DNA of 64,000 bases from Cinclus cinclus (Eukaryota; Chordata; Aves; Passeriformes; Cinclidae): the NCBI RefSeq assembly GCF_963662255.1, contig NC_085067.1, forward strand, positions 4,802,428 to 4,866,427, read 5' to 3'. Shown piece by piece: positions 41,301 to 48,910 of the stretch (position 1 is its first letter; every line of letters begins with the position of its first letter). The notes under the pieces were generated by a model, which was not told the origin of the DNA, made no database searches, and saw only the letters and a program-made list of their open reading frames with translations. A program made the position numbers and the translations under genes.

Positions 41301-42161
41301 TTTAGCACTTTGCATCCAGTCACCAGAGCAAGAACTTTATCACCCTTAGCATCTCCACACTTAGAAAAACCTCACTGCAGCTTGTCATACTCACAGGAAA
41401 GGGTGTTCACCCCATCACTCATCAGCACTCGGTAACGTGGGGGCCCAGTTCCTGTGGCAATAGCCCGTGTATTCTGCAGGAAGAAAAACACCCCCAGGCT
41501 GGCAGTTCACATTTGTTCAGAAACTTTTTCAAAACAGAAAGTGACATCAATAACAAGTGACGTACCTATTCGGCTTTTTTGAACACAGTATCAACGGCAT
41601 AGCCCAAGCAAAATTTTGTAAAACAAAATTAAGAGAACTAAAAGTAGAGCAGCCTTGCTTGTCTGCAGAGGTTACACCCAGGACCCCACGTGCAGCCATC
41701 GAGGGACTGGCAGAGGAAGGAAGGGACAGTACTCACGACGACTTGCAGCACGGGCCTGGAGATGTCCTCCCCTTGCATTATGGCCTGGAGAAATGAAAGA
41801 GACGCTCAGAAATGTGCCACCGCCTCGCTCGGGAACGCCTCGCCCCCCATAGTGACAGAACCACAGAATCAAGGAGCTTGGTCGCCTGAGATCACCGGGC
41901 CCAATGCGTGAAGGGCTGCAGCCACGGAGTTGAGGAGGAACTGCCGTGGAAGAGCCAGGGACGCGGGTGCGGCCGTCACCGCTGGACCAGGGCCGCCCCC
42001 CGGGACCAGGCCCCGCTCCGGGCCTGCCTCTCCCCTCGGGACCGGGCCAGACCCGGTGCCAAGGCCCGGCTGTCACCTCCCACCCTGACCAGGACCAGAT
42101 GCATCCCAGCCCACCCCGAGCCGCTCACCGCGATGGCCCCCTCGCTCAGCCGCGCGCTCAT
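20278..42161 (-). CDS. RPA1: Replication protein A 70 kDa DNA-binding subunit (complete, 17 exons)
   Basis: RPA1 is the large subunit of the heterotrimeric RPA complex, which coats single-stranded DNA in nuclear replication, repair, recombination and checkpoint signalling. Joining the 17 exons gives 1869 nt, or 622 residues (human 616). Every junction is GT-AG and keeps phase. Domains in order: N-terminal OB fold DBD-F (about 1-110); a flexible linker (about 111-185) with four SAP repeats; DBD-A (about 186-295); DBD-B (about 305-427); DBD-C (about 440-622). DBD-C carries a zinc ribbon with Cys486, 491, 505 and 508. Stacking residues Phe243, Trp366 and Phe391 are kept; the equivalent of human Phe269 is Tyr274. 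The start at 42161 gives a methionine followed by the LSEGAIA motif shared with human. Intron 5 (35294-39809) and intron 15 (20845-24131) are the longest; introns hold CR1 pieces and simple repeats. Confidence 0.98.
20758..20844 (-). CDS. RPA1: RPA1 exon 16
   Basis: Residues 559-587 ([14 protein letters not shown], then [10 protein letters not shown]), part of the C-terminal helices used for trimer formation with RPA2 and RPA3. Intron 15 before it is 3.3 kb. Confidence 0.97.
21411..21425. repeat. (CAT)n microsatellite in RPA1 intron 15
   Basis: Five CAT units in tandem; no other feature seen. Confidence 0.8.
24132..24239 (-). CDS. RPA1: RPA1 exon 15
   Basis: Residues 523-558 of DBD-C (QWVTCFQD, then ILGQNAA). 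Phase 0 at both ends. Confidence 0.97.
25499..25675 (-). CDS. RPA1: RPA1 exon 14, zinc ribbon
   Basis: Residues 464-522 of DBD-C. It holds the four zinc-binding cysteines at 486, 491, 505 and 508, around the invariant [17 protein letters not shown] stretch. Confidence 0.98.
26241..26367 (+). mobile_element. CR1 LINE 3' end fragment
   Basis: Reads in sense as the classic CR1 tail: CAGGTTGGATGGGAGAC, then GGCATCCCTGCCCATG, then GGTTCCTTCCAACCC and ending CCATTCTATG. It lies in RPA1 intron 13, opposite to the gene's transcription. Confidence 0.85.
26867..26999 (-). CDS. RPA1: RPA1 exon 13
   Basis: Residues 419-463, the DBD-B to DBD-C connection, ending in NTNWKTL ... ENLGQGDK. Donor GTAAGG. 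Confidence 0.97.
28274..28422 (-). CDS. RPA1: RPA1 exon 12
   Basis: Residues 370-418, with the highly conserved [14 protein letters not shown] motif of DBD-B, including Phe391. The last codon (Trp) is split by the donor GTATGA. Confidence 0.97.
30017..30156 (-). CDS. RPA1: RPA1 exon 11
   Basis: Residues 323-369, first half of DBD-B (IGICKSYED, then VTATLWGNE). It includes Trp366, equivalent to the human stacking residue Trp361. Confidence 0.97.
31216..31408 (-). CDS. RPA1: RPA1 exon 10
   Basis: Residues 259-322, the end of DBD-A and the link to DBD-B. Position 274 is Tyr where human has Phe269. Confidence 0.97.
31549..31617 (-). CDS. RPA1: RPA1 exon 9
   Basis: Residues 236-258 of DBD-A (GEIRATAF ... 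FFPLIE). It contains Phe243, equivalent to the human DNA-stacking Phe238. Phase 0 at both ends. Confidence 0.97.
32722..32824 (-). CDS. RPA1: RPA1 exon 8
   Basis: Residues 201-235, first strands of DBD-A (WTICARVT, then [13 protein letters not shown]). Donor GTAAGT. Confidence 0.97.
33512..33603. repeat. A-rich low-complexity tract in RPA1 intron 7
   Basis: About 90 bp of A runs punctuated by CCCC and C, in the same style as the tract at 9805-9922. On the RPA1 strand it reads as a T/G-rich stretch. Confidence 0.9.
33811..33970 (-). CDS. RPA1: RPA1 exon 7, with SAP repeats
   Basis: Residues 148-200: the rest of the linker, with four tandem Ser-Ala-Pro units at 165-176, then the conserved [14 protein letters not shown] that leads into DBD-A. 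The bird protein is five residues longer than human up to the zinc ribbon, and this linker is the likely source. Confidence 0.95.
33879..33920 (-). repeat. Coding 9-bp minisatellite in RPA1 exon 7
   Basis: The 9-bp unit GGGAGCACT (plus strand) is repeated four times with a further partial copy. On the gene strand each unit encodes Ser-Ala-Pro, giving residues 165-176 plus a final Ser-Ala. It lies in the flexible linker, not in an OB fold. Confidence 0.9.
34321..34510 (-). mobile_element. CR1 LINE 3' end fragment
   Basis: The plus strand begins ACAGAATCACAGGGTGGTTT and runs through ACTCATTCCAACCCC and CAGCCTTGAACACTTCCAG, the reverse complement of the CR1 tail. The end past about 34455 is less certain. 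It lies in RPA1 intron 6, in the same orientation as the gene. Confidence 0.8.
35210..35293 (-). CDS. RPA1: RPA1 exon 6
   Basis: Residues 120-147, a Gln-, Pro- and Ala-rich part of the flexible linker. Phase 1 at both ends, so skipping it would keep the frame. Confidence 0.95.
36465..36475 (+). promoter_or_regulatory. CTCF-core-like motif
   Basis: CCACTAGATGG matches the degenerate CTCF core CCASYAGRKGG over all 11 positions. It lies in RPA1 intron 5. One chance match of this quality is expected in a window this size, so it is only a candidate. Confidence 0.25.
39810..39898 (-). CDS. RPA1: RPA1 exon 5
   Basis: Residues 90-119, the end of DBD-F (RVVILMDV) and the start of the linker ([10 protein letters not shown]). 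Phase 2 in, phase 1 out. Confidence 0.96.
40746..40854 (-). CDS. RPA1: RPA1 exon 4
   Basis: Residues 54-89 of DBD-F (FMLATQLN ... VNRFIVN). Two adjacent perfect hairpins lie about 60-100 nt upstream of its acceptor, in intron 3. Confidence 0.96.
40912..40955. repeat. Two adjacent perfect hairpins in RPA1 intron 3
   Basis: First: TGCCCTGGC / GCCAGGGCA (9-bp arms, 2-nt spacer) at 40912-40931. Second: TTGACTGG / CCAGTCAA (8-bp arms, 3-nt loop TAG) at 40937-40955. Both are perfectly complementary and only five bases apart. On the RPA1 transcript they sit about 60-100 nt upstream of the exon 4 acceptor. Confidence 0.85.
41395..41473 (-). CDS. RPA1: RPA1 exon 3
   Basis: Residues 28-53 of DBD-F, including the conserved PPRYR.LMSDG core. 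The exon ends one base into the next codon; donor GTGAGT. Confidence 0.95.
41737..41784 (-). CDS. RPA1: RPA1 exon 2
   Basis: Sixteen codons (residues 12-27, beginning AIMQGED), phase 0 at both ends. The acceptor is CTCCAG and the donor GTGAGT. Confidence 0.95.
41858..41905 (-). mobile_element. Short CR1-like fragment (tentative)
   Basis: ACCACAGAATCAAGGAGCTTGG followed by CTGAGATCACCGGGCCCAA resembles the reverse complement of a CR1 tail. It lies in RPA1 intron 1, about 260 bp from the start codon. It is short and diverged. Confidence 0.4.
42129..42161 (-). CDS. RPA1: RPA1 exon 1 (coding part)
   Basis: Encodes residues 1-11, with the conserved LSEGAIA start of the DBD-F fold. The donor is GTGAGC right after codon 11. 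No upstream in-frame ATG was found, which supports this start. Confidence 0.95.
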
Positions 42162-42180
42162 GATGCCGCGTTCACCACTG

Positions 42181-42221
42181 CCGCCAATTCCTCCCGCCGA
42201 TACCGCCAAATCCTCCCGCCG
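42181..42221. repeat. 19-bp direct repeat in the shared promoter
   Basis: Two copies, at 42181-42199 and 42203-42221, differ by one base and are separated by ATA. Each reads CCGCCAA(T/A)TCCTCCCGCCG. They lie in the inferred RPA1 5' UTR or core promoter. Confidence 0.85.
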
Positions 42222-42362
42222 CCACGGCCGCCACCACCCTCTTCCGGCACCGACTTACGTCACGCCACGCGTCCCCACCAGCACGGCGCTTCTATTGGCC
42301 GTCCGGCGCCGTACGGCGGAAGTGCCTCTGTGTTCCGCACAGGGATGCTTCTGGGCGCCGCC

Positions 42363-42380
42363 ATGGAGCGGTGGCGGTGA
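42363..42380 (+). promoter_or_regulatory. Short upstream ORF overlapping the SMYD4 start
   Basis: An ATG in perfect Kozak context (GCCGCCATGG) opens a five-codon frame (MERWR) ending in TGA. The last base of this TGA is the A of the SMYD4 start codon, giving the overlap TGATG. The main start has G at +4 but weaker context upstream. Such an overlap favours termination-reinitiation or leaky scanning as the route to SMYD4 translation. Confidence 0.75.
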
Positions 42381-42510
42381 TGGCGCTGCCGGTGGCGGAG
42401 TGGCAAGGCCGCACCGCCCGACTCTGGGCCGCGCTGGACCCGGCGCTGCGGGAGCGGCTGGCAGCGGCTTCGCTTCACGACGCGGTGCTGCTGGGTTGTG
42501 ACCTGCTCCG
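42380..42510 (+). CDS. SMYD4: SMYD4 exon 1 (coding part)
   Basis: Residues 1-43 plus two bases of codon 44. Ala- and Leu-rich because of the CpG island. Donor GTGAGC. Confidence 0.95.
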
Positions 42511-45500
42511 GTGAGCCTCGGGCGGGGCGGGTCCTGCGCAGGGCAACGAGGGGGAGTGGGAGACGGGAGCATCTCTCTTAATGCCTATAAATAAGGGGAG
42601 GATGTCAAAGGATGGACGGGGCTCTGCTCGGTGGAACACGAGGTGTTCCACTTACCAATAGAACACGGTGCACTGTGCAGAAAGTGGCACCGGGGAGACC
42701 CCTCTGGATAAAGTCCCACATTTCTACCTGGCAGGAGGTTGGAGATCGGCCTCGTCTCCCGGGCTGCTGGCGATAGGACGAGAAGACATAGGCTTAAACT
42801 TCACTTGGGAAGGTTTAGGTTGGACGCAAGTGAGAATTTCTTTATAGGAAGGGTGATCAGACGCTGGAATGGGCTGCCCGGGGAGGTGGTGAAGTCCCTG
42901 GAGGTGTCTAAGGAAAGACTGGACGTGGCATTCACTGCCATGGTCTAGCTCACAAACTGGGATCCGTCACAGGCTGGACCCGATGACCTCAGAGGTCTTT
43001 TCCAACCTAATTGATCCCGTGATTCTGTGAGGATGAAGAACTTCCCTGTTCTCCTCCACCCAGATTGACAGCATGGAGTCTCCCTCGCTGGAGATATTCC
43101 AGAACTCTCTGGACACAATCCTGTGCCACAGGGATCATCCTCCCTGAGTAGGGAGGCTGGACCAGATGATTCCAAGCTGATTCTTCGGTGCTGCCCCTGT
43201 GTCCCACAGGACTGAGCAGGAGGAGGAGGTAGCCCTGGTGCAGTTGTGTCTCCAGGCACCCACGGACAAGAAGCCGGAGGCTGCGAGCTGGTACCGGGAG
43301 CAGGGAAACCAAGAATTCAAGCGGGGCCAGTACCAGGCTGCCCTGAGGCTCTACTCTAAGGTAGGTGTGGCATGAGAGGATCCCAGGGAAGGGGTCCCAC
43401 CACACCTCACAGCCAAAGAGGTCCCCTGAGGGGATCCCCAGGAAAGGGTCCCGCAGCCCCTCATGGTTGGAAGGCTCCTGTGAAGGGAGAGGAGCAGCTC
43501 CCATGAGGGGATCCCCAAAGAGGGGATCCTGCAGGCCCTACTGAGAGGGTCCTGTGAGGGATCTCCCGAGGCTGCAGCAGTTCTCTGGTCTTTGCAGGCA
43601 GCATCCCACGAGCTCCCTGGGAGCCCTGAGGTGTCCGTGTGCTTTGCCAACCGCTCGGCCGCTCTCCTCCACCTGGGGCACTTTGAGGTAAGTGGGGCCA
43701 GGGCAGCACCCAGCCCACAAGGTCCTGGGTGCCCCTGAGGAACAAGAGGCAGCAGATCAGATGTGCTTCCCAAGCTGTGCTTAAAACATCCATAACTCGA
43801 CTTTCTGAAGGGCTCTTACTTCGTTTCTGTGTCAGGATGCTTTATTTGGGCAGGAGGTTGGTTATGTACATGGAATTTGCTGATTAACACATAGAATTCT
43901 TCCATGAGACTGCCTTAGGTGGAATGAAAGAGCACAAGCTGGTTTTCAACCCCACTTAAAAGGCCTTATCTTTGTTCCTAGGTTTGTTTGGAAGATATTG
44001 CCAGGGCTGAAAGGCATGGCTATCCAGACAGGCTGCTGCCCAAGGTCCTGCTGCGGAAAGCTGAGTGTCTGCTGTGCCTGGAGAGGTTGCAGGATGCACA
44101 GGATATCCTTGGAGTGCTGGAGAGTAAAATTGCTCTGGATGGGGTCATGACTACACACCTGACACGGCTAAAAAAGTTAAGTCAGCTGAAGGTTAAATTA
44201 GGTGAGAAAAAGAGGTGTCCAGAGCCTGCACAGGAAGGACGTGGTGGCATTCAAGGGGAACCAGAGATCTGGGAAGAGAACAACAGCATTTCAGGTGCAT
44301 CTTCATCTCTGAGCTTGAGTTTTGATGCAGAGAGAGGACGTCACTTGGTGGCCTCCCAGGACATCGTGCCAGGACAGAGCCTGGTGAAAGAGGAGGCCTT
44401 TGTGAGTGTGCTGTGCCCTGGGGAGAGCCTTCCTCTGCAGGATGGTGACACAGCATGGGACACTCGAGCCAGCAACGCAGATCTTTACTGCCACCACTGT
44501 CTGAGGCAGCTTCTGGCCTCGGTGCCTTGTCAGGGCTGCAGTTATGCCAAGTACTGCAGCCAGGACTGTGCAGACATGGCATGGCAGCAGTACCACAGGA
44601 CAGAGTGTTCCCTGGGAGCACTGCTCCTCACGCTGGGTGTCTTCTGCCACGTGGCCTTGAGGACTGTCCTGCTGGCAGGATTTGCAGAGGTTAGCAGGCT
44701 GGTGGCCTGGTCCCACCGTGGGGACAAGAACTTTCAGAACCCTGAGGCAAGATGCAAACCCCTCAGTGAGGCACCAGCTGCAGAAGCTGGTAGCAGAGGT
44801 ATCCCTGGGTGTGACAGCAATGGTCGGTACCAGAGTTCTTACCAAGCTCTGTTCCACCTTTTGCCCCACACTGAGCAGCACAGCCCTGAGCACAAGTTCC
44901 TCTGCACGCTCAGTGTGGTAGCTATATGCAAACAGCTGCAAGCAGCTGGCCTGGAGACTGCTGTGTTGAATCAGGAATCACCTCATCAGTGGTCCAAACC
45001 AAAAATGTGTGAAAAAACCTCAGATGACTTGTCCCCAGCGCTGAAGACTGTGGCAGAAGCAATGCTGAGACACATGTTGCAGCTGCAGTGTAATGCACAA
45101 GCAATCACTGTAATGCAGGAGCTGGGTAAGATAAAAAATACTTAAGCCCTACTGTGTTGTCACAGAATGGTTGGGGTTGGAAGGGACCTCTGAAGATGAT
45201 TCAGTCCAAATCCCCTGCCCAGGCAGGGTCACCTGGAGCAGATGACACAGGAACATGTCCAGGTGGATTTGGAATGTCTCCAGACCTCCCTGGGCAGCCT
45301 TTTCCAGTGCTCTGCTACCCTCAGTGGAAAGAAGTTTTTTCCTCATGTTGAGGTGGAGCTTCCTGTTTAATTTGTGGCCATTATTCCTCATCCTGGCAGC
45401 ACAGAAGAGAGTCCATCACCATTCTCTGACACTTGTATTTGTGTATGTATTGGTGAGATCCCTTCTCAGTCTTCTCCAGACTAACCAAGCTCAGCTTCCT

Positions 45501-48500
45501 CAGTCTCTCCTCATAAGAGAGATGTTCCAGACCCCTCATCATCTCTGTGGCCTCCACTGGGTCCTCTCCAGTAGCTCCTCTTTCCTATCCTGAGGTGCCC
45601 AGGACTGTCCTCTCCTTGCTCATCTTCCTTGTGTGCAGCGACGAGATTGAATTCTCAGCTGGAAAAAGCTCCCATTGCAGATGGAAATGGCTTGTTTAAA
45701 ATTTCATGGCCTGTCCCATGCTAGCCTGTTTCTTGTTGCACATGCAGAGTGTGTTTAGCTATTATTTATTGCAACAATATACCAGGAACCTTTCTGCTGC
45801 TGCCTGCCATCGGTCATGCTGCTCATTGCAGAAATTGTGTGGGTTTGTGAGCATTCAATCTCAACTTGCTTGGTTTTCCTTTGTCTTCAGGGCCTGGAGA
45901 TGGGGCTGTTGTAGATAAGAAGCCTGTGAGGCTTGCAACAGCCTTCTTCCCTGTCCTCAGCCTCCTGAACCACTCCTGCTGCCCCAATACCAGCATGTCA
46001 TTCAGTGGGACAGCTGCCATTGTCAGGGCATCACAGCCAATCTCAAGTGGCCAAGAGGTTTTACATTGCTATGGTAAGCCCTAATTCTGTGTCTGTCCCA
46101 AGGCACAGACATCATTCACCTCTCCTCATCATGCTGATGGCTAGTTATATCATAATTCTCATCTAATGTTGCCAGAATCTTTGTTTAGCAGCCTTGATCA
46201 ACATTTCATCTCTTAAGCCCACTGTTAGATTTTCAGTCTCCAGTTGTGTCCTCCCCAAAATACCCCTAGTCTCAATTGTAATAGAAATCCATTGATTCTG
46301 ATATTAAGAACTGAGAGATCTCCACCCTTGCCATCCTTTGCAGGGCCTCACTGGTGTAGGATGAGGGTTGCTGAGAGACAGCAGCTTCTCAGTCAGTATT
46401 TCTTCGAGTGTCGCTGCCAGGCGTGCCTTGAGGAGTTAGAGTCCGGTGTCAGGAGTGTGGTGTCCATCAGAAATTCATTCTGCTGTCCCAAATGCCAGGC
46501 CCAAATGCAGGTAATTATCCATAGTTGTGATTGTGCAACTTACTGGGGTGTGTAAGGTTTGGGTCTGGGAAAGCCAAGAGGTGAAGATGTCACTTTGATC
46601 CCTGCTCAGAAGCCAAAAGCCCCTGTTGAGTCAAGACAGTATCACACTGTTTCTTATAAAATCAAATAAGCTGATAACAATTTATTTTAAAATCACTTTG
46701 TTCAATGAATACAGGTGAGAAACAATTTAGCATCTCTATAACCCAGAGCTAATGCAGATGGAGAGTAAGCTTTGAGCTGAACGTGAGCAGCAATGATCAC
46801 AAGGGTGATTTCCACAGGGGGAAGAAGACACACTTTGCTGTTCAAATGAAGCTTGTGCAACCTCAGCCAGCAGAGATCACCTGTCTGGCCGTTTACAGGA
46901 CCTTCAGCAACAAATCAAGAAAGCTTTAGACTTGCTCAGAGTTGGGGAGGCTGGTAAGGCTCAGCTTTGTGTCCTAAGGTCAGGAGCTGAGGAGCCCAGG
47001 TCGGGACAGGAACCATGAGATGGCACTGTTGCTCATGCCGTTGAGGTCCTGTGACATGTGGCCTGGTGTCCCTGGGGACTTCAGGTTTAGATTTTTTTTA
47101 TACCCCTGATCTGGGTTTTAATCTAAGTCACATACTATTCCATAGTCAAGTAATCAAATAAAAAGAAATCAGGGTAACATTTGAGTTGAGCATTCCCAGG
47201 CCTTGTTTTCCTGGAGGGAGTTGGGCCAACGCTGGGGTAGAATAAGCAGAGGTGCAGGTGAAGTCAGTGTTGAATCCTAACCAAACCCCAATCAGCTGTG
47301 TAACATGCAAAGATGAGATTGGATTGATTTTATTTCATGGATCGTGGAAACGTGGGGACTGGCCACAGGGTGAATTTTATAACCTTTGTTTTTTTAATAG
47401 ATCAGGCTATCAAAATGCTCCTGAGGTGTCAGATGGATGCTGGAACCTTCTTGTCTCCAGAGCATTTGTTGATGGGAGAGATGGAGGATCATCTGGCACA
47501 GGTCTATGCTACTCTTGGTATGGCATTGTCTTTTCACTATCCCATGTTTCCTGAGCTTTGAATGTAACGTGACTAGCTTTTTCTTGGACTGGCCTTCTCA
47601 TTTTTTTCCCTGGTTTTGTCAGCAGGGCTCTCAGAGAGACCAAACCTGTGTTCCCAGCAGCCAGTGAACAATACTGTGCTCTCATGTTCTTTTAGATTCC
47701 CTGACCTGGTTCTGTGGACAGAGTTCACCACATTTTGATTAATTATGTCAGATTCTTTGGATGGCAGTAGCTCTAGGAAGTATTTATCCATTTCTCATTG
47801 TTTTGTTTTGCTTTGTTTTTCCATCAGGGAAGTGGCAGAAAGCAGCCAGACACCTGAAGAAGAGTATTGAGATTGTAGAAATGCACCATGGGCCATCAAG
47901 TGTAGAAACAGGCCAAGAACTTTTCAAGCTGGCACAAATCCTCTTCAATGGGTGAGTTTGGTTTCATCCTCTGTCCCTGCCCTGCACCACTCCTGTGTGT
48001 CTGACACAATATTAAGGCACCTTGAGGGTGTCTCACAGGACACAGGGCAGTGTAGCACAGGTACTCTCTTAGAAATCTGTTTCCTTCCTGCCTGTCTTCT
48101 TCTCCCTGGCTCAATTTATTCCCTGTCCAATTGTTTTATTCCGTCAACTCATCACCCATGGTGTTTATACCTCAGTTGTATAATGTTGCTGACAAATTCT
48201 CAAAGGAGGGAACAAAATCCTCTTGCTTTATTGGCAAGGAAATCCCCTGACTGCTTCTGAAAATCTCCTCACAACAACTCTCTTTAACCAAATTAATTTT
48301 AGCAGGAGCTGCAGTGATGAAGTTGTGGGTTCCTATATACTCAAAGATAATGCTTTCAGGTTTTGTCCCTCTCCTTACCTTTCCACCCCCCTTATCCTCC
48401 CTTTGCAACTGAAGCAGACACAATTTTCCTGCTGCTGGAAGGCAGGGGAGGGTGGGATCTCTAGCCATGAACAGGTTTAGGTTTTTGTTAGGGAGGGCTT

Positions 48501-48722
48501 AAAGGTTGTGTAAGTCAAAAAGCTGAATTAAGTGTTTTGTATGCTGTGTTCTTATTATCTTCCTATTTCAGATTTGCAGTTTCTGAAGCTCTGAGCACAA
48601 TTCAAAGAGCAGAGGGGATTTTGTCAGTGCACTTTGGTCCTCAGAGTGCTCAGATCCAGGAACTACAAGAGATGAAGGCCTGCCTGTCACAGCTTCCCAG
48701 AAACATCCTTCAGAGGACTTAA
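42380..48722 (+). CDS. SMYD4: SET and MYND domain-containing protein 4 (complete, 10 coding exons)
   Basis: SMYD4 is a putative protein-lysine methyltransferase of the SMYD family, linked in vertebrates to heart development; its substrate is not settled. The joined exons give 2394 nt, or 797 residues (human 804), with every junction GT-AG and in phase. In order: N-terminal TPR-like helices (about 70-175, e.g. ANRSAALLHLG, RKAECLL); the first SET half (from about 241, RGRHLVA); a MYND zinc finger with Cys294, 297, 307, 310, 316, 320, His329 and Cys333; an insert; the second SET half with the NHSCCPN motif at 532-538 and GQEVLHCYG ending at 567; a post-SET CxCxxC at 589-594; and C-terminal TPRs. 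The start was chosen because MALPVAEW aligns with the human N-terminus. It is head to head with RPA1 and tail to tail with SERPINF1. Confidence 0.98.
42572..43190 (+). mobile_element. Nested or composite CR1 LINE in SMYD4 intron 1
   Basis: Three CR1-like blocks lie in sense. The first (about 42575-42660) starts CTATAAATAAGGGGAGGATGTC. The second (about 42725-43030) runs from GGTTGGAGAT through ATTTCTTTATAGG and GGAATGGGCTGCCC to the tail GTGATTCTGTGA. The third (about 43040-43190) carries ATGGAGTCTCCCTCGCTGGAG, ATCCTGTGCCACAGGG and CTGGACCAGATGATTCC. Blocks one and three look like one older copy split by block two. Together they fill almost all of the 699-bp intron. Confidence 0.75.
43210..43360 (+). 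CDS. SMYD4: SMYD4 exon 2
   Basis: Residues 44-94, with the first TPR helix (WYREQGNQEFKRGQYQAA). Its acceptor lies close behind CR1-derived intron sequence. Confidence 0.95.
43370..43570. repeat. Degenerate tandem repeat in SMYD4 intron 2
   Basis: Three imperfect copies of a unit around GAGGGGATCCCCAGG-AAAGGGTCCC begin near 43373, 43425 and 43502. Spacing is irregular (about 50-75 bp). They fill most of the short intron. Confidence 0.65.
43598..43687 (+). CDS. SMYD4: SMYD4 exon 3
   Basis: Residues 95-124, a TPR segment containing CFANRSAALLHLGHFE. Phase 0 at both ends; donor GTAAGT. Confidence 0.96.
43982..45125 (+). CDS. SMYD4: SMYD4 exon 4 (large exon with MYND)
   Basis: Residues 125-505 plus one base. 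It holds the rest of the TPR region, a variable acidic linker, the first SET half, all eight zinc ligands of the MYND finger (294-333) and the insert up to LRHMLQLQCNAQA. The open frame runs past the donor GTAAG to a stop 18 bp later, so intron retention would truncate the protein before the catalytic motif. Confidence 0.98.
45158..45612 (-). mobile_element. CR1 LINE fragment in SMYD4 intron 4
   Basis: The plus strand starts CACAGAATGGTTGGGGTTGGAAGG and continues through CCTCCCTGGGCAGCC and TGTGGCCTCCACTGGGTC, the reverse complement of about 450 bp of CR1 3' sequence. It is inserted antisense to SMYD4, about 35 bp after the exon 4 donor. Confidence 0.9.
45891..46073 (+). CDS. SMYD4: SMYD4 exon 5 (SET catalytic core)
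   Basis: Residues 506-566. Contains the SET motif LLNHSCCPNTS, with Asn532 and His533 in the cofactor pocket of the family, and the GQEVLHCY strand. Confidence 0.97.
46344..46510 (+). CDS. SMYD4: SMYD4 exon 6 (post-SET)
   Basis: Residues 567-622. Begins with the split Gly of GPH, continues through AERQQLLSQYFFEC and carries the post-SET cysteines 589, 591 and 594, followed by a CCPKC pair. Confidence 0.96.
46818..46953 (+). CDS. SMYD4: SMYD4 exon 7
   Basis: Residues 623-667, with a further CC.....C pattern and the helix RLQDLQQQIKKALDLL. The match to human (RDHL.. RLQDLQQQ) confirms the frame. Confidence 0.95.
47401..47517 (+). CDS. SMYD4: SMYD4 exon 8
   Basis: Residues 668-706, C-terminal TPR helices. 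Phase 1 at both ends. Confidence 0.95.
47828..47951 (+). CDS. SMYD4: SMYD4 exon 9
   Basis: Residues 707-747 with the conserved HGPSSVETGQELFKLAQI segment. Confidence 0.97.
48572..48722 (+). CDS. SMYD4: SMYD4 exon 10 (terminal)
   Basis: Residues 748-797 and the TAA stop. Contains EALSTIQRAE, matching human. The C-terminal tail is a few residues shorter than human. Confidence 0.97.
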
Positions 48723-48867
48723 TTTCCCTGTCAAAGGAAGCTGCAATGTGATCTTTCATCAAAGCTAAGTGTCATGTGGTAAGGTAGTCATGTAGTACAA
48801 GCTGGAAAATCATGTGTAACAGCAACTTGAATGAAGTTTTAAAATGTTCTTTGGTGAGCCTGTTGTA

Positions 48868-48873
48868 AATAAA
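48868..48873 (+). other. SMYD4 polyadenylation signal
   Basis: AATAAA, 146 bp after the stop codon, followed by a GT-rich stretch at 48895-48910 suitable as a downstream element. The transcript probably ends near 48890. Confidence 0.8.
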
Positions 48874-48910
48874 ATGACCAGTTCTAACGTGAGAGGTGTG
48901 TGTGTGGTAT

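Larger units (their letters stand above)
41940..42560. promoter_or_regulatory. CpG-rich bidirectional promoter of RPA1 and SMYD4
   Basis: A GC- and CpG-dense block covers both start codons, which diverge and are 218 bp apart (RPA1 at 42161, SMYD4 at 42380). Visible core motifs: an ETS site CTTCCGG at 42241-42247; a CRE-like TTACGTCA at 42255-42262; an inverted CCAAT box ATTGG at 42294-42298; and a second ETS site GCGGAAGTG at 42316-42324. No TATA box is seen. This is the usual composition of a housekeeping bidirectional promoter. Transcription start sites are inferred, not seen. Confidence 0.75.

Noticed and set aside
41976..42209. N-terminally extended RPA1 frame upstream of 42161
   Set aside because: The extension begins at a TTG rather than an ATG and has no counterpart in the family; the ATG at 42161 aligns with the human start.
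44303..44941. 212-codon minus-strand frame
   Set aside because: Shadow of SMYD4 exon 4, whose plus-strand frame carries the MYND zinc ligands.
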